A stretch of DNA of 64,000 nucleotides from NCBI RefSeq assembly GCF_963678635.1, contig NC_087063.1:9086386-9150385 (forward strand). The letters run 5' to 3'. The DNA comes from Symsagittifera roscoffensis (taxonomy: Eukaryota > Xenacoelomorpha > Acoela > Convolutidae). A model generated the notes under the pieces. That model saw nothing but the letters and a program-made list of their open reading frames with translations, ran no database searches and was not told the origin of the DNA. Of the stretch, positions 11,846 through 23,955 are shown in pieces. Numbering within the stretch: the first letter of the stretch is position 1; every line of letters begins with the position of its first letter. A program made the translations under genes and the position numbers.

Positions 11846-12181
11846 TTAAAGTCTGCACAAACTCTCACTTTTTTGTAGTTTTCTGGAAACATTTCGCAAC
11901 TGCTTTTTTGTTGGAAGAGAATAAGTTGTTCTTCTTTGACCCAAGGGATCAGCAAAGTAGTAAGTTTTGTTCAGTAGAGCAATCATAAACCGGTGGTCTC
12001 CTCTATCATTGCTTGAGGCTGAGTTGATTATTGCAAAAGAGTATTTTGTTACTTGAGGTACTTTGTCAGAGAGGTAAGATCCGATGTACTGAAACCTGAG
12101 CTCAGGAATTCTTTCAATAATTTGCAGAATTAAAAAACTATCCATCTTTGCAATTAATTGTTGATTTACATCTACAAACAA
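11846..12181 (-). pseudogene. Adenain-like cysteine protease relic (Maverick PRO)
   Basis: The open stretch is 111 codons but starts at a non-ATG codon; the first Met is residue 13. The text GDHRFMIAL followed by YYFADPLGQ matches the His and Asp-containing core of the adenovirus-type (Ulp1-fold) processing proteases of Mavericks, whose usual pattern is G-x-H-W followed by a D-x-x-G turn. The Trp after the His is replaced by Arg here. The downstream region that should carry the catalytic Cys is out of frame or lost, so this is a fragment. In intact elements the enzyme matures capsid proteins. Its position left of the capsid-type gene on the same strand fits the usual Maverick order. Confidence 0.5.
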
Positions 12182-12319
12182 AGAAATTGATATCTTGATA
12201 GTCCATTTTAGGATGAAAAAATAAGATTAATGACTTACACGCATTTATGTATTGAATCAACAAATTCACATACACAAGTCATATGAACTGGACAAAGGTT
12301 ATAGAACACTGTTTTACAG

Positions 12320-12451
12320 TCAAGTTTGAAAAAAATTTCTCGGGTTATCAACTAAACAGAATTCTTTATCTGCTTTTTCTGGCGATTTAGGTCTGAAGAA
12401 TAACAAAATAGATAGTATAGAGACAATAACAATGAAAAGTCCTAAGAAAAG
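12320..12451 (-). other. Fragment coding a single membrane-spanning segment
   Basis: This short minus-strand open stretch lies between the protease and capsid relics. It encodes FLGLFIVIVSILSILLFF followed by the charged tail RPKSPEKADKEF. That is a classic one-pass membrane segment with a basic/acidic tail. There is a stop just before it and no ATG. It may be the remnant of a small membrane protein of the Maverick, but it could be chance. Confidence 0.3.
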
Positions 12452-12480
12452 TTACAGCGTTTTTATAGGAACCTGAAAAC

Positions 12481-13072
12481 TCAAAAAAATAAACAATTTT
12501 AGCAACTCTTCCGAATTTGTCAAATGATTGTTTGATAGTTTTTCTCCCAAGACTATCAATTCCGTTACTTGCTCCAAGGGAAGTTGGAAAAACGTTTCTA
12601 ATCTCAGGTTTCCTCCACTAAATTTGGATAATGAAACTGTTCAACTGCATGATGTAGTGAAGTCAAGTCAAAAACACGAATATTGTGATTTTGAAAAACT
12701 TGCATAGTAAGAGCTGGGAAACCTTCCTTAAACTGCATTGCTTCCACTGTTGTAACATGAGGACGACAAAAAAAGGTGTATCTAATGAAACAATTGCTCT
12801 TCCACCCCAAGTAATTTTAAGCTCTCTCAAATAAAAATGTTGATAGCTGAAAGAGTTTTCATGAAAAGATACTGAAACAGCTGATTTGTATTCATTGCAA
12901 CAGCTACTCTTCTTATTGGAGCGTTGTTGAATAAATTTTCTTGTATGAAATGGTTTTGACGAAATAGTATGATAAAGGTTTGATGTAGGATGAAGGATAA
13001 AGGAGTCAACCTCGGATTTTGCTTTTTGTTCTCCTTTTCCTTTTTATGTTCTGCTTTTTCTTTTTTGAACAA
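12481..13072 (-). pseudogene. Maverick capsid-type protein, C-terminal half (broken)
   Basis: Three successive minus-strand frames give one collinear product. About 13072-12880 carries a Lys/Glu-rich linker, then FRQNHFIQENLFNNAPIRR and VAVAMNTN. About 12810-12604 carries FDLTSLHHAVEQFHYPNL. About 12600-12490 carries SFDKFGRVAK. This text is typical of a conserved virion protein family of Mavericks that I judge to be one of the jelly-roll capsid components; I cannot tell major from minor. The matching N-terminal part now lies far to the right (16393-16617 and 21960-22184), separated by the tandem array. Several frameshifts make it non-functional. Confidence 0.55.
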
Positions 13073-13263
13073 TCAAAAATTTCAGACTGACATTTGGATT
13101 ATCAGATAACAAGTAAAAATTAGGTCTAGCTCGAATTACTTAAGTTCGAACTTTGGTATTCGGTAGCAACAATTTTTTGCAAGTAAACAAATCAATGGCG
13201 AGTCTCCCTTAGAGTGAACAAGTTATCCCTGTTCCTAAGAAATTTGCTCTATCAGTGAATGGA

Positions 13264-14370
13264 TGCATATCTCCGATTTTCTTGTTCATGGCTACATTTA
13301 TATATAAACAATACTTGGACACAACCCTGATTCAATATACATTGGTACAGTCTTTTTTTTCTACTCGGAAGTTTCTCTGCCATCTGTGAATGTAAACTTT
13401 CCTTCACTAACATTTTGTTACGAAGATGGGTACAATATTTTTGAAATAGCAACCTCCCATTTTCTTTTCAAGTGTTTTCGTTTGGGTAGAAAATTTGTGA
13501 AAGAACTCAGAGTATTATTCGGATAATATTTAAAAGAAGCGTTAGAAACTACCTAAAAAGTAAAAGAATCCAATTTTCCCAGAATTACTTCTTTGTTGAA
13601 ATCTTTGATGGTGTATGTAGGAGGTTTTTTTGTAGATTGTTCCCGAAAGTTCAAAAACTTCATCTGTCAATGGTGGTTCGTATACCTTTTGAAAAAAAAA
13701 ATATCATTCTTTGAAATTCTCTTTCTATCTACAACTTTGAGTTTGAGTGTCTTATATCTTTTTAGAGGTTTATTGTACAGAATTGGCGAGCTTAAATTAG
13801 TTTTTCATTGTTCGGTGAAGTTCTCCATCGTGTGAGTTTTGATATTTCTCTTCGATATTTCACTGAATCTACTTTTCGGAGAACCTGTAGCTTGCCGCGT
13901 AGCAAATTTACTAGACATTCGCTGAGGAACTGAATGAATTTTTTTTGGAATTGGAGGATGAATTGTTTTTGAAGTTTTTGGGAAAATATTTGAATTATTG
14001 AGAGTATAGAGACGCATTGTATGTTCATTGTCCGAAAACTTTGTTTCTGATTCTGCGGGTAAATGACATTTCGATAAAATTGATCCGCTGCTTGTGAAAA
14101 ATTTAAGCGAATCAACTGTTTTTGGAATTAGATCAATGAGTAAATGGCCATAATGTTTAGATATTGCTTCTGTATACCACTCTTTCAATTGGGATCTTAG
14201 ATCTAGTTGTTGGTTAATGTATTGATTCGTGAAACATCTCTCGGTGACTTGAACCAGACTTTGTGAGTATTTTGTAACTCAACAACTCTTCCCAATTTTC
14301 TTTGATGAAACAAGTTATATATATTGTTTTCGTTCCCCTGTGTCTCCCAGCAGAATCAATTGTTACAAAC
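13264..14370 (-). pseudogene. Array core copy 1 (unknown genes U2, U1 and ATPase C-terminus)
   Basis: The first copy begins at an abrupt junction: atggatgcatat continues directly into ctccgatt, where the long units carry about 1.3 kb more. Only part of U2 remains (13264-13452). U1 and the ATPase C-terminal text (HLLIDLIPKTVDSLKFF) are readable at 13800-14188. It ends at the same short-unit deletion point as copies 3 and 4. No complete gene is present. Confidence 0.75.
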
Positions 14371-14439
14371 TGCATAGAAATTGAAATATATCATATATCA
14401 TCAAACAATGTATTTTTATACTCTCGTAAGACTACTGAA

Positions 14440-15550
14440 ATTAATGTGGCCTTTTTCCTCTCATTATAACTCCTGCTTGATTTTGGTCTGAATCACAACC
14501 AAAAATGTGACTCAAGTCAAAGTTTTCAATAACAAAAACTGATTGATTCTCAGGTAAATGAACGGCAACATTTTGTGTAATTTTATATACTGATACAGAG
14601 ATTTTGCATGAGCACATTCTCCGATTATCTTGTTCATGGCTACATTTATATATAAACAATACTTGGACACAACCCTGATTCAATATACATTGGTACAGTC
14701 TTTTTTTTCTACTCGGAAGTTTCTCTGCCATCTGTGAATGTAAACTTTCCTTCAGTAACATTTTGTTACGAAGATGGGTACAATATTTTTGAAATAGCAA
14801 CCTCCAATTTTCTTTTCAAGTGTTTTCGTTTGGGTAGAAAATTTGTGAAAGAACTCATAGTATTATTCGGATAATATTTAAAAGAAGCGTTAGAAACTAA
14901 CTAAAAAGTAAAAGAATCCAATTTTCCCAGAATTACTTCTTTGTTGAGATCTTTGATGGTGTATGTAGAAGGTTTTTTGTAGATTTTTCCCGAAAGTTCA
15001 AAAACTTCATCTGTCAATGGTTGTTCGTATCCCTTTCGAAAAAAAATATCATTCTTTGAAATTCTCTTTCTATCTACAACTTTGAGTTTGAGTGTCTTAT
15101 ATCTTTTTAGAGGTTTATTGTACAGAATTGGCGAGCTTAAATTAGTTTTTCATTGTTCGGTGAAGTTCTCCATCGTGTGAGTTTTGATATTTCTCTTCGA
15201 TATTTCACTGAATCTACTTTTCGGAGAACCTGTAGCTTGCCGCGTAGCAAATTTACTAGACATTCGCTGAGGAACTGAATGAAAATTTTTTGGAATTGGA
15301 GGATGAATTGTTTTTGAAGTTTTTGGGAAAATATTTGAATTATTGAGAGTATAGAGACGCATTGTATGTTCATTGTCCGAAAACTTTACTTCTGATCCTG
15401 CGGGTAAATGACATTTTGATAAAACTGAACCACTGCTTGTGAAAAATTTAAGCGAATCAACTGTTTTTGGAATTAGATCAATGAGTAAAGGGCCATAATG
15501 TTTAGATATTGCTTCTGTATACCACTCTTTCAATTGGGATCTTAGACCTA
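14440..15550 (-). pseudogene. Array core copy 2
   Basis: U2 is open here from ATG at 14761 to 14441 (about 106 residues). It contains LPSRKKRLYQCILNQGC and HLPENQSVFVIENFDLSHIF, which I do not recognise. U1 is readable at 14890-15290. The ATPase C-terminus runs 15533-15150 with GPLLIDLIPKTVDSLKFF; it has no ATG because it is the continuation of the ATPase chain. It is followed directly (15558-15970) by an ATPase N-terminal part, so this is one of three copies in which both halves lie together. Confidence 0.75.
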
Positions 15551-15557
15551 GTGTTGG

Positions 15558-15970
15558 TTAATGCATTGATTCGTGAAACATCTCTCGGTGACTTGAACCA
15601 GACTTTGTGAGTATTTTGTAACTCAACAACTCTTCCCAATTTTCTTTGATGAAACAAGTTACATATATTGTTTTCGTTCCCCTGTGTCTTCCAGCAGAAT
15701 CAATTCTTACAAACTGCATAAAAATTGAAATTTCTTCACAAGAGTCTTTAAATAGTAACAGGTGTTTTGTTCCATTATTGGGAAGGTTTTCAAGGAGTTC
15801 AAAGACAGCTCTTCGGATAAATTCAAGCTTTTTTGTTTGCATATGTCCATAAGAAAGTTGATAATGTTGATTAAAATAAAAAAAATTGTCAAATCTTAGT
15901 TGAAACGTACCAATTTTCAATCAACTAAAATTAAGATGCGATTTCCCAGATCCATTCAGTCCAACTAGCG
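15558..15970 (-). pseudogene. Maverick packaging ATPase, N-terminal part, copy 1
   Basis: The reading frame begins inside the gene at a repeat junction (about 15983) and carries the Walker A motif GLNGSGKS. An in-frame TGA comes a few codons later, then NQHYQLSYGHMQTKKLEFI and the Walker B-like strand HLLLFKDSCEEI. These belong to the FtsK/HerA-type genome packaging ATPase of Mavericks, where an acidic residue is expected at the Lys of FKDSC. The TGA and that substitution occur in all three copies, so the gene was already damaged before amplification. The C-terminal half follows in another frame (15533-15150). Confidence 0.75.
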
Positions 15971-16392
15971 AAATAAAAACTCGTTTTTATGTTCTGCTTT
16001 TTCTTTTTCGAACGATCAAAAATTTCAGACTGACATTTGGATTATCAGATAACATGTAAAAATTAGGTCTAGCTCGAATTACTTAAATTCGAATTTTGGT
16101 ATTCGGTAGCAACAATTTTTTGCAAGTAAACAAATCAATGGCGAGTCTCCCTTAGAGTGAACAAGTTATCCCTGTTCCTAAGAAATTTGCTCTATCAGTG
16201 AATGGATGCATATCAAAAGCATCAGACTATTCTTCAAAACTGTATCCATGACAAGCAAGTATCCTTTTGTTACTCACTGCTGTCGAGTTAAATTCGTTCG
16301 ATCTTTGTGCCTTATGAGGATGTAAACCATTGTACTGTTAAAGTAAGTTTATAAATTGGAGAAAAGTGAGTGTATTAGATTGTTTACATAAC

Positions 16393-16617
16393 TTAAGTAA
16401 GTTTGTGGTTCCTCATCTGAGTCATCCTCGGATTTTGCTTTATGTTCTCCTTTTTTATGAAAGCATCAAACAGTCTTCCTTTGAAAATTTGAAGCTTTAA
16501 ACTAAGATGGGTATCACGCAAATCCAAGTAGAGATTACGATCCGTTTCAGATTCAAACTCAATACTGCTTTCATCTAGAGAAGTACTGGGGAAAACTTCT
16601 TGCGTGTAAGATGACAT
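16393..16617 (-). pseudogene. Maverick capsid-type protein, N-terminal fragment, copy 1
   Basis: ATG-initiated, 74 codons. It includes SSIEFESETDRNLYLDLRDT and LSLKLQIFKGR, the kind of beta-rich N-terminus seen in a conserved Maverick virion protein. It breaks in the Lys-rich linker (KKENIKQNPRMT) that is also found at the start of the C-terminal half at 13072-12990, which shows both came from one gene. It stops shortly after a frameshift, so no complete product is made. Confidence 0.55.
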
Positions 16618-16691
16618 AATTCTTTCCGAAACTGGGACTTATCAAAAATCTCTAATGAAGCATTTGTAAAAGTCCCGTACCGAAAAAAAAA

Positions 16692-16979
16692 TTGGTTTAT
16701 AATCATTTTATTTTGTCAAAAATGTTTTTGCTAGAGCGACTGGTTTTCGATCTACTTTTTCGAGAATCGGATATTCTTCTACGCTTGGATTTCTTTTTTC
16801 CATCTCCCAATTGTTTCCAAACTGTTTTGTTTCAACAAATCTGCTCCAATTCTTTTTGTAGCTGGGACTATATTTCTTTTAATAGATGGGATTGCAGTTC
16901 TCCCAAGAGTTTGTGCAAGAGCTCCAAAACTTCTTCCACCTTGTCTTGCATGTCCTCAAAAAATAGGCAAATCAGCTGA
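16692..16979 (-). pseudogene. pX/pVI-like basic minor capsid peptide fragment, copy 1
   Basis: On the minus strand, 16955-16779 encodes a Gly/Arg-rich amphipathic peptide (RQGGRSFGALAQTLGRTAIP, then IVPATKRIGADLL). One base out of frame, it is followed by an Arg/Lys/Ser-rich tail (KKKSKRRRISDSRKSRSK). Short peptides of this kind in Mavericks and adenovirus relatives are DNA-binding or membrane-active virion components (pX/pVI type). The frame change between the two halves makes this a broken gene. The 95-codon open frame on the plus strand is the shadow of this peptide. The family assignment is by general pattern and is tentative. Confidence 0.4.
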
Positions 16980-17299
16980 ATTTTGAGCAACCATTTCGTA
17001 TGAAGTTCAAATCAAAATTGATTAATCGAATTTTTGCGGAACAAGAGAACAACTCGGGTAAATCCTACGAATACAAAAGGAATTTTTTCGTACTACCTTC
17101 TAGTTCTATTTTAGTATGTTGGAGAGAGTTTGTTAACTGTTTTTTAAACTGTAAATTTGTAAGGGGCTGATAACTCATGTACTGTCTTGTAGAAATTTGA
17201 TCTCAACTTTTTACTTTGGAGATGAATGCAATACAACGCAATTAGGGGGTTTTTGTATCACCGACTATGTTTTTTTTTTATAATAACACTATATATCAT

Positions 17300-18425
17300 C
17301 AAACAACTTATTTTTATACTCTCGTAAGACTACTGAAGATAATGTGGCCTTTTTCCTCTCATTATAACTCCTGCTTGATTTTGCTCTGAACCAAAACCAA
17401 AAATGTGACTCAAGTCAAAACTTTCAATAACAAACACTGATTGATTCTCAGGTAAATGAACGGCAACCTTTTGTGTAATTTTATATACTGATACAGAGAT
17501 TTTGCTTGAGCCCATTCTCCGATTCTCTTGTTCAAGGCTACAATTATATATAAACAATACTTGGATACAACCCTGGTTCAATATACATTGGTACAGTCTT
17601 TCTTTTCTCCTCGGAAGTTTCTCTGCCATCTACGAATGTAAACTTTTCTTCAGTAACATTTTAGTACGAAGATGGGTATGATATTTTTGAAATAGCAACC
17701 TCCCATTTTCTTTTCAAGTGTTTTTGTTTGGGTGGAAAATTTGTGAAAGAACTCAGACTATTATTCGGATAATAATTAAAAGAAGAGTTAGAAACTAACT
17801 AAATAGTAAAAGAATCCAATTTTCCAAGAATTACTTCTTTGTTGAGATCTTTGATGGTGTATGTAGAAGGTTTTTGTAGATTTTTCCCGAAAGTTCAAAA
17901 ACTTCATCTGTCAATGGTTGTTCGTATCCCTTTCGAAAAAAATATCATTCTTTGAAATTCTCATTCTATCTACAACTTTGAGTTTGAGTGTCTTATATCT
18001 TTTAAGCGGTTTATTGTACAAAATTGGTGAGCTTAAATTAGTTTTTCTTTGATCGGTGAAAATCTCCATCGTGTGAGTTCTGATATTTCTCTTCGATATT
18101 TTACTAAGTCTAGTTTTCGGAGAACCTGTAGCTTGCCGCGTAGCAAATTTACTAGACATTCGCTGAGGAACTGAATGAATTTTTTTTGGAATTGGAGGAT
18201 GAATTGTTTTTGAATTATTGAGAGTATAGAGACGCATTGTATGTTCATTGTCCGAAAACTTTGTTTCTGATTCTGCGGGTAAATGACATTTCGATAAAAT
18301 TGATCCGCTGCTTGTGAAAAATTTAAGCGAATCAACTGTTTTTGGAATTAGATCAATGAGTAAATGGCCATAATGTTTAGATATTGCTTCTGTATACCAC
18401 TCTTTCAATTGGGATCTTAGATCTA
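17300..18425 (-). pseudogene. Array core copy 3
   Basis: U2 is represented by 17629-17330 with changes relative to copies 2, 4 and 5 (for example LPRRKERLYQCILNQGC). The ATPase C-terminus lies at 18408-18180 and reads on without a stop into U1 (to 17911). A deletion of the text between TLNNS and KTIHPPIP distinguishes this copy. It is the first core following a long unit. Confidence 0.75.
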
Positions 18426-18659
18426 GTTGTTGGTTAATGTATTGATTCGTGAAACATCTCTCGGTGACTTGAACCAGACTTTGTGAGTATTTTGTAACTC
18501 AACAACTCTTCCCAATTTTCTTTGATGAAACAAGTTATATATATTGTTTTCGTTCCCCTGTGTCTCCCAGCAGAATCAATTGTTACAAACTGCATAGAAA
18601 TTGAAATATATCATATATCATCAAACAATGTATTTTTATACTCTCGTAAGACTACTGAA

Positions 18660-19765
18660 ATTAATGTGGCCTTTTTCCTCTCATTATAACTCCTGCTTGA
18701 TTTTGCTCTGAATCACAACCAAAAATGTGACTCAAGTCAAAGTTTTCAATAACAAACACTGATTGATTCTCAGGTAAATGAACGGCAACATTTTGTGTAA
18801 TTTTATATACTGATACAGAGATTTTGCATGAGCACATTCTCCGATTCTCTTGTTCATGGCTATATTTATATATAAACAATACTTGGACACAACCCTGATT
18901 CAATATACATTGGTACAGTCTTTTGTTTCTACTCGGAAGTTTCTCTGCCATCTGTGAATGTAAACTTTCCTTCAGTAACATTTTGTTACGAAGATGGGTA
19001 CAATATTTTTGAAATAGCAACCTCCCATTTTCTTTTCAAGTGTTTTCGTTTGGGTAGAAAATTTGTGAAAGAACTCAGAGTATTATTCGGATAATATTTA
19101 AAAGAAGCGTTAGAAACTAACTAAAAAGTAAAAGAATCCAATTTTCCCAGAATTACTTCTTTGTTGAGATCTTTGATGGTGTATGTAGAAGGTTTTTTGT
19201 AGATTTTTCCCGAAAGTTCAAAAACTTCATCTGTCAATGGTTGTTCGTATCCCTTTCGAAAAAAAATATCATTCTTTGAAATTCTCATTATATCTACAAC
19301 TTTGAGTTTGAGTGTATTATATCTTTTAAGCGGTTTATTGTACAAAATTGGCGAGTTTAAATTAGTTTTTCTTTGATCGGTGAAAATCTCCATCGTGTGA
19401 GTTCTGATATTTTTCTTCGATATTTTACTAAGTCTACTTTTCGGAGAACCTGTAGCTTGCCGCGTAGCAAATTTACTAGACATTCGCTGAGGAACTGAAT
19501 GAATTTTTTTTGGAATTGGAGGATGAATTGTTTTTGAAGTTTTTGGGAAAATATTTGAATATTGAGAGTATAGAGACGCATTGTATGTTCATTGTCCGAA
19601 AACTTTGTTTCTGATTCTGCGGGTAAATGACATTTCGATAAAACTGATCCGCTGCTTGTGAAAAATTTAAGCGAATCAACTGTTTTTGGAATTAGATCAA
19701 TGAGTAAATGGCCATAATGTTTAGATATTGCTTCTGTATACCACTCTTTCAATTGGGATCTTAGA
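18660..19765 (-). pseudogene. Array core copy 4
   Basis: U2 is open (18661-19020 including non-ATG codons). U1 is open at 19483-19121 with MSSKFATRQATGSPKSR at its start and KPSTYTIKDLNKEVILGK near its end, giving the best view of U1 as a roughly 120-residue basic protein of unknown role. The ATPase C-terminus is at 19752-19560. A one-base deletion near 19560 (gaatattgag versus gaattattgag elsewhere) fuses the frames differently. Confidence 0.75.
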
Positions 19766-20003
19766 TCTAGTTGTTGGTTAATGTATTGATTCGTGAAACA
19801 TCTCTCGGTGACTTGAACCAGACTTTGTGAGTATTTTGTAACTCAACAACTCTTCCCAATTTTCTTTGATGAAACAAGTTATATATATTGTTTTCGTTCC
19901 CCTGTGTCTCCCAGCAGAATCAATTGTTACAAACTGCATAGAAATTGAAATATATCATATATCATCAAACAATGTATTTTTATACTCTCGTAAGACTACT
20001 GAA

Positions 20004-21110
20004 ATTAATGTGGCCTTTTTCCTCTCATTATAACTCCTGCTTGATTTTGCTCTGAATCACAACCAAAAATGTGACTCAAGTCAAAGTTTTCAATAACAAA
20101 CACTGATTGATTCTCAGGTAAATGAACGGCAACATTTTGTGTAATTTTATATACTGATACAGAGATTTTGCATGAGCACATTCTCCGATTCTCTTGTTCA
20201 TGGCTACATTTATATATAAACAATACTTGGACACAACCCTGATTCAATATACATTGGTACAGTCTTTTTTTTCTACTCGGAAGTTTCTCTGCCATCTGTG
20301 AATGTAAACTTTCCTTCAGTAACATTTTGTTACGAAGATGGGTACAATATTTTTGAAATAGCAACCTCCCATTTTCTTTTCAAGTGTTTTCGTTTGGGTA
20401 GAAAATTTGTGAAAGAACTCAGAGTATTATTCGGATAATATTTAAAAGAAGCGTTAGAAACTAACTAAAAAGTAAAAGAATCCAATTTTCCCAGAATTAC
20501 TTCTTTGTTGAAATCTTTGATGGTGTATGTAGGAGGTTTTTTTGTAGATTGTTCCCGAAAGTTCAAAAACTTCATCTGTCAATGGTGGTTCGTATACCTT
20601 TTGAAAAAAAAATATCATTCTTTGAAATTCTCTTTCTATCTACAACTTTGAGTTTGAGTGTCTTATATCTTTTTAGAGGTTTATTGTACAGAATTGGCGA
20701 GCTTAAATTAGTTTTTCATTGTTCGGTGAAGTTCTCCATCGTGTGAGTTTTGATATTTCTCTTCGATATTTCACTGAATCTACTTTTCGGAGAACCTGTA
20801 GCTTGCCGCGTAGCAAATTTACTAGACATTCGCTGAGGAACTGAATGAAATTTTTTTGGAATTGGAGGATGAATTGTTTTTGAAGTTTTTGGGAAAATAT
20901 TTGAATTATTGAGAGTATAGAGACGCATTGTATGTTCATTGTCCGAAAACTTTACTTCTGATCCTGCGGGTAAATGACATTTTGATAAAACTGAACCACT
21001 GCTTGTGAAAAATTTAAGCGAATCAACTGTTTTTGGAATTAGATCAATGAGTAAATGCCATAATGTTTAGATATTGCTTCTGTATACCACTCTTTCAATT
21101 GGGATCTTAG
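20004..21110 (-). pseudogene. Array core copy 5
   Basis: U2 is open and almost identical to copy 2 (20005-20364). U1 is broken near 20550. The ATPase C-terminus carries a one-base deletion near 21056 (aatgccataatg instead of aatggccataatg) that shifts the frame. Copy 6 shares the same deletion, which links copies 5 and 6 by descent. It joins an ATPase N-terminal part at 21124. Confidence 0.75.
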
Positions 21111-21123
21111 ACCTAGTTGTTGG

Positions 21124-21541
21124 TTAATGTATTGATTCGTGAAACATCTCTCGGTGACTTGAACCAGACTTTGTGAGTATTTTGTAACTCAACAACTCTT
21201 CCCAATTGTCTTTGATGAAACAAGTTATATATATTGTTTTCGTTCCCCTGTGTCTTCCAGCAGAATCAATTCTTACAAACTGCATAGAAATTGAAATTTC
21301 TTCACAAAAGTCTTTAAATAGTAACAGATGTTTTGTTCCATTATTGTGAAGGTTTTCAAGGAGTTCAAAGACAGCTCTTCGGATAAATTCAAGCTTTTTT
21401 GTTTGCATATGTCCATAAGAAAGTTGATAATGTTGATTAAAATAAAAAAAATTTGTCAAATTTTAGTTGAAACGTACCAATTTTCAATCAACTAAAATTA
21501 AGATGCGATTTCCCAGATCCATTCAGTCCAACTAGCGAAAT
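21124..21541 (-). pseudogene. Maverick packaging ATPase, N-terminal part, copy 2
   Basis: It has the same organisation as the copy at 15.6 kb: junction at about 21552, Walker A GLNGSGKS, shared in-frame TGA, and FKDFCEEI in place of FKDSCEEI. An extra base in the aaaaaaatttgtc run (near 21445) adds a frameshift just downstream of the Walker A region. Confidence 0.75.
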
Positions 21542-21959
21542 AAAAACTCGTTTTTATGTTCTGCTTTTTCTTTTTCGAACGATCAAAAAATTCAGACTGA
21601 CATTTGGATTATCAGATAACATGTAACAATTAGGTCTAGCTCGAATTACTTAAATTCGAATTTTGGTATTCGGTAGCAACAATTTTTTGCAAGTAAACAA
21701 ATCAATGGCGAGTCTCCCTTAGAGTGAACAAGTTATCCCTGTTCCTAAGAAATTTACTCTATCAGTGAATGGATGCATATCAAAAGCATCAGACTATTCT
21801 TCAAAACTGTATCCATGACAAGCAAGTATCCTTTTGTTACTCACTGCTGTCGAGTTAAATTCGTTCGATCTTTGTGCCTTAAGAGGATGTAAACCATTGT
21901 ACTGTTAAAGTAAGTTTATAAATTGGAGAAAAGTGAGTGTATTAGATTGTTTACATAAC

Positions 21960-22184
21960 TTAAGTAAGTTTGTGGTTCCTCATCTGAGTCATCCTCGGAT
22001 TTTGCTTTATGTTCTCCTTTTTTTTGAAAGCATCAAACAGTCTTCCTTTGAAAATTTGAAGCTTTAAACTAAGATGGGTATCACGCAAATCCAAGTAGAG
22101 ATTACGATCCGTTTCAGATTCAAACTCAATACTGCTTTCATCTAGAGAAGTACTGGGGAAAACTTCTTGCGTGTAAGATGACAT
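21960..22184 (-). pseudogene. Maverick capsid-type protein, N-terminal fragment, copy 2
   Basis: Near-identical duplicate of 16393-16617 at an offset of 5567 bases, with one residue changed in the Lys-rich linker (DAFKKKENI instead of DAFIKKENI). It adds no coding capacity but is a clean marker for dating the duplication. Confidence 0.6.
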
Positions 22185-22259
22185 AATTCTTTCCGAAACT
22201 GGGACTTATCAAAAATCTCTAATGAAGCATTTGTAAAAGTCCCGTACCGAAAAAAAAAA

Positions 22260-22547
22260 TTGGTTTATAATCATTTTATTTTGTCAAAAATGTTTTTGCT
22301 AGAGCGACTGGTTTTCGATCTACTTTTTCGAGAATCGGATATTCTTCTACGCTTGGATTTCTTTTTTCCATCTCCCAATTGTTTCCAAACTGTTTTGTTT
22401 CAACAAATCTGCTCCAATTCTTTTTGTAGCTGGGACTATATTTTTTTTAATAGATGGGATTGCAGTTCTCCCAAGAGTTTGTGCAAGAGCTCCAAAACTT
22501 CTTCCACCTTGTCTTGCATGTCCTCAAAAAATAGGCAAATCAGCTGA
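22260..22547 (-). pseudogene. pX/pVI-like basic minor capsid peptide fragment, copy 2
   Basis: Near-identical duplicate of the segment at 16692-16979, with the same frame change between the amphipathic part and the Arg-rich tail. The region just left of it to 21552 holds the same capsid-derived text as 13045-13263. Confidence 0.4.
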
Positions 22548-22869
22548 ATTTTGAGCAACCATTTCGTATGAAGTTCAAATCAAAATTGATTAATCGAATT
22601 TTTGCGGAACAAGAGAACAACTCGGGTAAATCCTACGAATACAAAAGGAATTTTTTCGTACTACCTTCTAGTTCTATTTTAGTATGTTGGAGAGAGTTTG
22701 TTAACTGTTTTTTAAACTGTAAATTTGTAAGGGGCTGATAACTCATGTACTGTCTTGTAGAAATTTGATCTCAACTTTTTACTTTGGAGATGAATGCAAT
22801 ACAACGCAATTAGGGGGTTTTTGTATCACCGACTATGTTTTTTTTTATAATAACACTATATATCATCAA

Positions 22870-23950
22870 ACAACTTATTTTTATACTCTCGTAAGACTAC
22901 TGAAGATAATGTGGCCTTTTTCCTCTCATTATAACTCCTGCTTGATTTTGCTCTGAACCAAAACCAAAAATGTGACTCAAGTCAAAACTTTCAATAACAA
23001 ACACTGATTGATTCTCAGGTAAATGAACGGCAACCTTTTGGGTATTTTTATATACTGATACAGAGATTTTGCTTGAGCCCATTCTCCGATTCTCTTGTTC
23101 AAGGCTACAATTATATATAAACAATACTTGGATACAACCCTGGTTCAATATACATTGGTACAGTCTTTCTTTTCTCCTCGGAAGTTTCTCTGCCATCTAC
23201 GAATGTAAACTTTTCTTCAGTAACATTTTGTTACGAAGATGGGTATGATATTTTTGAAATAGCAACCTCCCATTTTCTTTTCAAGTGTTTTTGTTTGAGT
23301 AGAAAATTTGTGAAAGAACTCAGACTATTATTCGGATAATAATTAAAAGAAGAGTTAGAAACTAACTAAATAGTAAAAGAATCCAATTTTCCAAGAATTA
23401 CTTCTTTGTTGAGATCTTTGATGGTGTATGTAGAAGGTTTTTGTAGATTTTTCCCGAAAGTTCAAAAACTTCATCTGTCAATGGTTGTTCGTATCCCTTT
23501 CGAAAAAAATATCATTCTTTGAAATTCTCATTCTATCTACAACTTTGAGTTTGAGTGTCTTATATCTTTTAAGAGGTTTATTGTACAAAATTGGCGAGCT
23601 TAAATTAGTTTTTCTTTGATCGGTGAAAATCTCCATCGTGCGTAGCAAATTTACTAGACATTCGCTGAGGAACTGAATGAATTTTTTTTGGAATTGGAGG
23701 ATGAATTGTTTTTGAAGTTTTTGGGAAAATATTTGAATTATTGAGAGTATAGAGACGCATTGTATGTTCATTGTCCGAAAACTTTACTTCTGATCCTGCG
23801 GGTAAATGACATTTTGATAAAACTGAACCACTGCTTGTGAAAAATTTAAGCGAATCAACTGTTTTTGGAATTAGATCAATGAGTAAATGCCATAATGTTT
23901 AGATATTGCTTCTGTATACCACTCTTTCAATTGGGATCTTAGACCTAGTT
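22870..23950 (-). pseudogene. Array core copy 6
   Basis: U2 is at 23196-22897, resembling copy 3. A deletion joins gaaaatctccatcgtg to cgtagcaaattt (about 23640), removing the U1 start region. The ATPase C-terminus has the one-base deletion shared with copy 5 (near 23890). It adjoins the only ATPase N-terminus that still has a start codon. Confidence 0.75.
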
Positions 23951-23955
23951 GTTGG

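Noticed and set aside
13593-13835. An 80-codon plus-strand frame in the array, with a similar one at 20549-20746
   Set aside because: It is antisense to U1/ATPase sequence, with composition rich in Phe and Leu; present only where frameshifts happen to leave it open.
16692-16979. A 95-codon plus-strand frame, repeated at 22260-22547
   Set aside because: It is the antisense shadow of the basic pX-like segment; the minus strand gives the Gly/Arg-rich virion-type peptide and all flanking genes are on the minus strand.
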